The notes under the pieces were generated by a model. It had not been told where the DNA came from. It did not search any database and saw only the letters and a list, made by a program, of their open reading frames with translations. From the NCBI GenBank assembly GCA_002451085.1, contig DKBE01000034.1, positions 1 to 9,593 on the forward strand: a stretch of 9,593 nt of DNA. Direction: 5' to 3'. Positions 7,389 to 9,593 of the stretch are shown here, one piece after another. Positions within the stretch are counted from its first letter, which is position 1. Each line of letters opens with the position of its first letter. A program made the translations under genes and the position numbers. The stretch is from Proteobacteria bacterium UBA6908. Its GTDB lineage: Bacteria > Pseudomonadota > Gammaproteobacteria > Acidiferrobacterales > UBA6901.

Positions 7389-7859
7389 ATGCACACACTA
7401 TCCAGTAAGGGCTTTACCCTGATCGAACTGATGATCGTTGTGGTCGTCATGGGTATTTTGGCGGCAATTGCCTATCCCTCCTACACACGCTTTATCGTCG
7501 AATCACGGCGCACGGACGCACAGGTCGCCTTGACGCAGTTGGCCGCCCAGGAAGAAAAGTTCTTTACTCAGTGCAACAAATACCAAGCCAGCCCATATAC
7601 GAGTGGCACCGTTGTGAGTTGCACCGGTCTGGGGACAACATACCCGACGACCTCACCCGACGGCTATTACACCTTATCTGTTGCCGCTGGCGCGAGCGGG
7701 GATATTCTTACCAGTTTTGTCGCGACGGCGACGCCAGTTTCGGGAAAATCGCAGGCATCGGACGGTGCATTCGCGATCTCCCACAACGGTTTGAAGCAGT
7801 GGGATAAGAATAACGACGGCTCGTATGATACCAGCGAGAACACTTGGAAAAAGAATTAA
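7389..7859 (+). CDS. pilE: PilE-type minor type IV prepilin
   Basis: Type IV pilin of 156 residues with a short leader, MHTLSSKG8|F9-T-L-I-E13-L-M-I, and the canonical N-terminal helix ending GILAAIAYPSYTRF. The segment SRRTDAQVALTQLAAQEEKFFTQCNKY is typical of PilE minor pilins. Cys62 and Cys78 could form an internal disulfide. Near the C-terminus, D139-K-N-N-D-G-S-Y-D-T-S-E150 fits a 12-residue EF-hand-like calcium loop. GAGAG at 7376-7380 precedes the ATG by eight bases. Its place as last gene after pilY2 and next to convergent ispH matches the minor pilin PilE of P. aeruginosa, which joins the core minor pilins to the major pilin shaft; it is unlikely to be the major pilin itself, which is usually encoded elsewhere. 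Confidence 0.92.
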   Translation: MHTLSSKGFTLIELMIVVVVMGILAAIAYPSYTRFIVESRRTDAQVALTQLAAQEEKFFTQCNKYQASPYTSGTVVSCTGLGTTYPTTSPDGYYTLSVAAGASGDILTSFVATATPVSGKSQASDGAFAISHNGLKQWDKNNDGSYDTSENTWKKN

Positions 7860-7879
7860 ACCAGAGTAATTTCCTGGTT
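7848..7879 (-). terminator. Weak candidate intrinsic terminator for the lspA-fkpB-ispH operon
   Basis: On the minus strand, 16 bases after the ispH stop, AACCAG (7879-7874) pairs with CTGGTT (7864-7859) around a nine-base loop and is followed by the T-rich TAATTCTTTTT. The stem has only six pairs, half of them A-T, so termination may be inefficient. The T-rich tail lies within the last codons of convergent pilE. Read on the + strand the same hairpin has no T run. No better terminator is visible at the junction. Confidence 0.35.
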
Positions 7880-7894
7880 GCCCCGGGTAGAGAA

Positions 7895-8821
7895 TCAGCC
7901 TCGGCGCAGTTCTCGCGGTAATGCAAATACAATACTCTCCGGTTCTCCGGCCTGTTCCGTAGCCACTATCACTCCCCAACGCTGCAATTGTTCGACAACA
8001 CGTTGCACCAGTAGCTCGGGCGCGGAGGCGCCGGCGGTCAGACCGATGGTTTCGGCACCTTCCAGCCAGTTACGCTGGATATCCTCCGGACCATCAATCA
8101 TGTAGGCACGCGCGCCCTGCAGCTCGGCCATTTCGCGCAGGCGGTTGGAGTTGGAGCTGTTGCGTGAGCCAACCACCAGCACCACCTGGCAGCGGCCTGC
8201 CAAAGAACGCACGGCATCCTGGCGGTTCTGGGTGGCATAACAAATGTCGTCGCGCTTCGGACCCTGGATCATCGGAAAGCGGGCGCGCAGGGCCGCAACC
8301 ACTCGCGCCGTGTCGTCCAGTGACAGCGTGGTCTGGGTAACATAGGCCAGGTTTCCGGGATCGCGCACCTTCAACTGTTCGACATCGGCCTCGTTCTCGA
8401 CCAGATACATGCCGTCGCGGGCCTGGCCAAGTGTGCCCTCCACTTCCGGATGGCCGGCGTGGCCGATGAGAATGACTTCGATGCCATGCTTGCGGTAGCG
8501 CACGACCTCCATGTGCACCTTGGTGACCAATGGACAGGTCGCGTCGAACACGGTTAGCCCGCGTGCCTTGGCTTCATCGTGCACATCCTGAGCGACGCCG
8601 TGGGCACTGAAGATGACCGTGGCGCCATCCGGCACCTGCGCCAGCTCATCGACAAAGACCGCACCTTTCGCGCGCAGATTCTCGACCACAAAGCGGTTGT
8701 GCACGATTTCATGGCGCACATAGATCGGGGCACCGAATCGCGTCAGCGCCTGGTCGACAATTTCGATGGCGCGATCGACACCGGCGCAGAAACCGCGCGG
8801 ATTGGCGAGAATCACCTGCAT
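7895..8821 (-). CDS. ispH: 4-hydroxy-3-methylbut-2-enyl diphosphate reductase IspH (LytB)
   Basis: Iron-sulfur enzyme of the MEP pathway that reduces HMBPP to isopentenyl and dimethylallyl diphosphate in the cytoplasm. The 308-residue protein starts [19 protein letters not shown], as IspH does. The three cluster-binding cysteines are C12, C96 (DATCPLV) and C194 ([11 protein letters not shown]). Substrate-site residues are present: H41 (HEIVHN), H74 (SAHG), H124 and E126 (HAGHPE), and the [10 protein letters not shown] loop. Length and motifs are standard, so it should be functional. No strong Shine-Dalgarno sequence precedes the ATG. It is the last gene of lspA-fkpB-ispH, 56 bases after fkpB, and converges on pilE with only 35 bases between the stop codons. 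Confidence 0.98.
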   Translation of the reverse strand: MQVILANPRGFCAGVDRAIEIVDQALTRFGAPIYVRHEIVHNRFVVENLRAKGAVFVDELAQVPDGATVIFSAHGVAQDVHDEAKARGLTVFDATCPLVTKVHMEVVRYRKHGIEVILIGHAGHPEVEGTLGQARDGMYLVENEADVEQLKVRDPGNLAYVTQTTLSLDDTARVVAALRARFPMIQGPKRDDICYATQNRQDAVRSLAGRCQVVLVVGSRNSSNSNRLREMAELQGARAYMIDGPEDIQRNWLEGAETIGLTAGASAPELLVQRVVEQLQRWGVIVATEQAGEPESIVFALPRELRRG

Positions 8822-8877
8822 GGACAGTACCGGAAAATGATTCGGGGCATTATGCGAGCACGCAGACGATGGCGCAA

Positions 8878-9315
8878 TCAGGCCGGCTCCACCGACAGAA
8901 TCTCCACATCAAATACGAGGTCTCGGCCCATCAGCGGATGGGAAAAATCCACGACGACGTCGGTGGCGTTCACTTCCTGAATCCAGCCCGGCACTTCCTC
9001 TCCGCCCGGCGTCGTGAAGGCGATCACCTGACCGGGCTGCAGTCCCAGCTCCGGCGGGAAATCCGCGCGCGGCAAGCGCTGACGCGCCTCCGTAAAACCG
9101 GAACCCCCGGTTTCACCGGCTGCAATCTCAAAATGCCGCTGCTCTGATGGCGCCAGTCCAAGCAACCGGTTTTCCAGAAATTCCACCAGCTCGCCGTGCC
9201 CGATAACAAACGAAGCGGGATCGCCTTCATGGGTGCTGTCCAGCACCGTGCCATCCTTGAGGGACAGGGTGTAGTGCAACGTCACCCGGCTACCGGGACG
9301 TATCAAGACCGGCAT
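8878..9315 (-). CDS. fkpB: FKBP-type peptidyl-prolyl cis-trans isomerase FkpB (SlpA)
   Basis: Cytoplasmic SlyD-like prolyl isomerase/chaperone of 145 residues, close to the roughly 149 of E. coli FkpB (SlpA). The FKBP part is split: residues 1-65 contain [18 protein letters not shown] and the [19 protein letters not shown] strand-helix, and 125-143 contain [16 protein letters not shown]. An inserted chaperone flap occupies about 66-124, including [15 protein letters not shown]. The His-rich tail of SlyD is absent, which favours FkpB over SlyD. Its ATG shares one base with the lspA stop (TGATG), so translation is probably coupled. The ileS-lspA-fkpB-ispH order is widespread in gammaproteobacteria. 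A link between this chaperone and the neighbouring pilin genes is not indicated. Confidence 0.94.
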   Translation of the reverse strand: MPVLIRPGSRVTLHYTLSLKDGTVLDSTHEGDPASFVIGHGELVEFLENRLLGLAPSEQRHFEIAAGETGGSGFTEARQRLPRADFPPELGLQPGQVIAFTTPGGEEVPGWIQEVNATDVVVDFSHPLMGRDLVFDVEILSVEPA

Positions 9316-9593
9316 CAGGATTTTCCGCCAGACCGACCAAGGGTAAAACCGAAGGCATCCATCACCAGCAGAATTGCGCCGATCGTGATCGCCGAATCGG
9401 CGACGTTGAAGGTTGGAAAGTGCCAGGAGCGGTAATACACGTCGATGAAATCGATCACGTAACCCAGGCGCACGCGGTCGATGACATTACCGATGGCGCC
9501 GCCCAGCACCAGCATCAGCCCGACCGCTACTTGCGTTTCGCTGGCGCCCAGGCGCCGCACCATCATCAGGATCACGAACGACACCACGATCGC
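9315..9593 (-). CDS. lspA: Lipoprotein signal peptidase LspA (5' part missing, runs off the window)
   Basis: C-terminal 92 residues of signal peptidase II, the inner-membrane aspartyl protease that cleaves lipid-modified prolipoproteins. The reading frame is open to the window edge ([11 protein letters not shown]...), so the start lies beyond 9593. Both catalytic regions are present: [10 protein letters not shown], with the Asp codon at 9477-9479, and FNVADSAI, with the Asp codon at 9396-9398. DFIDVY and the final hydrophobic helix ([13 protein letters not shown]) follow. Roughly the first 70 residues are missing compared with a typical length near 160-170. The next upstream gene is predicted to be ileS, outside the window. 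The one-base overlap with fkpB indicates a shared transcript. Confidence 0.95.
   Translation of the reverse strand, partial: AIVVSFVILMMVRRLGASETQVAVGLMLVLGGAIGNVIDRVRLGYVIDFIDVYYRSWHFPTFNVADSAITIGAILLVMDAFGFTLGRSGGKS

Noticed and set aside
427..7859. The locus as a type II secretion pseudopilin cluster or a new secretion system
   Set aside because: PilV, PilW, PilX, PilY1 and PilE hallmarks and the convergent ispH-fkpB-lspA context identify the known type IVa minor-pilin operon; no gsp-type ATPase, secretin or other T2SS gene is present.
1..9593. CRISPR arrays, insertion sequences, tRNA or rRNA genes, toxin-antitoxin or phage genes
   Set aside because: No regularly spaced long repeats, terminal inverted repeats, transposase-like frames or structured RNA genes were seen; the ACCGTT repeats are too short for CRISPR and fit operator half-sites better.

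Overview
The window looks like a gammaproteobacterial chromosome. It carries the type IVa pilus minor-pilin operon facing an lspA-fkpB-ispH operon. From memory this is the same convergent arrangement as the fimU-pilVWXY1Y2E / ispH-fkpB-lspA-ileS region of Pseudomonas aeruginosa. The genes are moderately GC-rich, while the 5' flank (about 1-426) is clearly richer in A+T. The genus cannot be named from this sequence alone.

Layout. Positions 1-426 hold no gene I can support, but they contain four ACCGTT elements in two 21-bp-spaced pairs (219-302), the geometry expected for a LytTR-family (AlgR-like) response regulator. Seven + strand genes follow in one tight block: a GspH/FimT-family minor pilin (427-1104), pilV, pilW, pilX, the large adhesin/tip protein pilY1, a small exported PilY2-like protein, and pilE (ending 7859). 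pilV and pilW overlap by 4 nt and most other gaps are about 10-55 nt, so they are probably co-transcribed. On the minus strand, reading leftward from the right edge, are lspA (5' part missing), fkpB and ispH. lspA and fkpB overlap by one base. A weak hairpin with a T-rich tail lies between pilE and ispH.

How the genes work together. FimT/FimU, PilV, PilW, PilX and PilE are prepilin-like subunits that in related systems form the priming complex and tip of the pilus and carry PilY1, a vWA plus beta-propeller protein with calcium loops. The major pilin, prepilin peptidase, ATPases and secretin are not in the window. LspA is lipoprotein signal peptidase, FkpB a prolyl isomerase/chaperone, and IspH the last enzyme of the MEP isoprenoid pathway.

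The gene content is a known conserved locus, and I see no undescribed multi-gene system. The points worth a second look are regulatory: the LytTR-type operator array, a weaker array with the same 21/33/21 spacing inside the start of the fimT ORF, and the abnormally long prepilin leader of that ORF, which casts doubt on its start codon.
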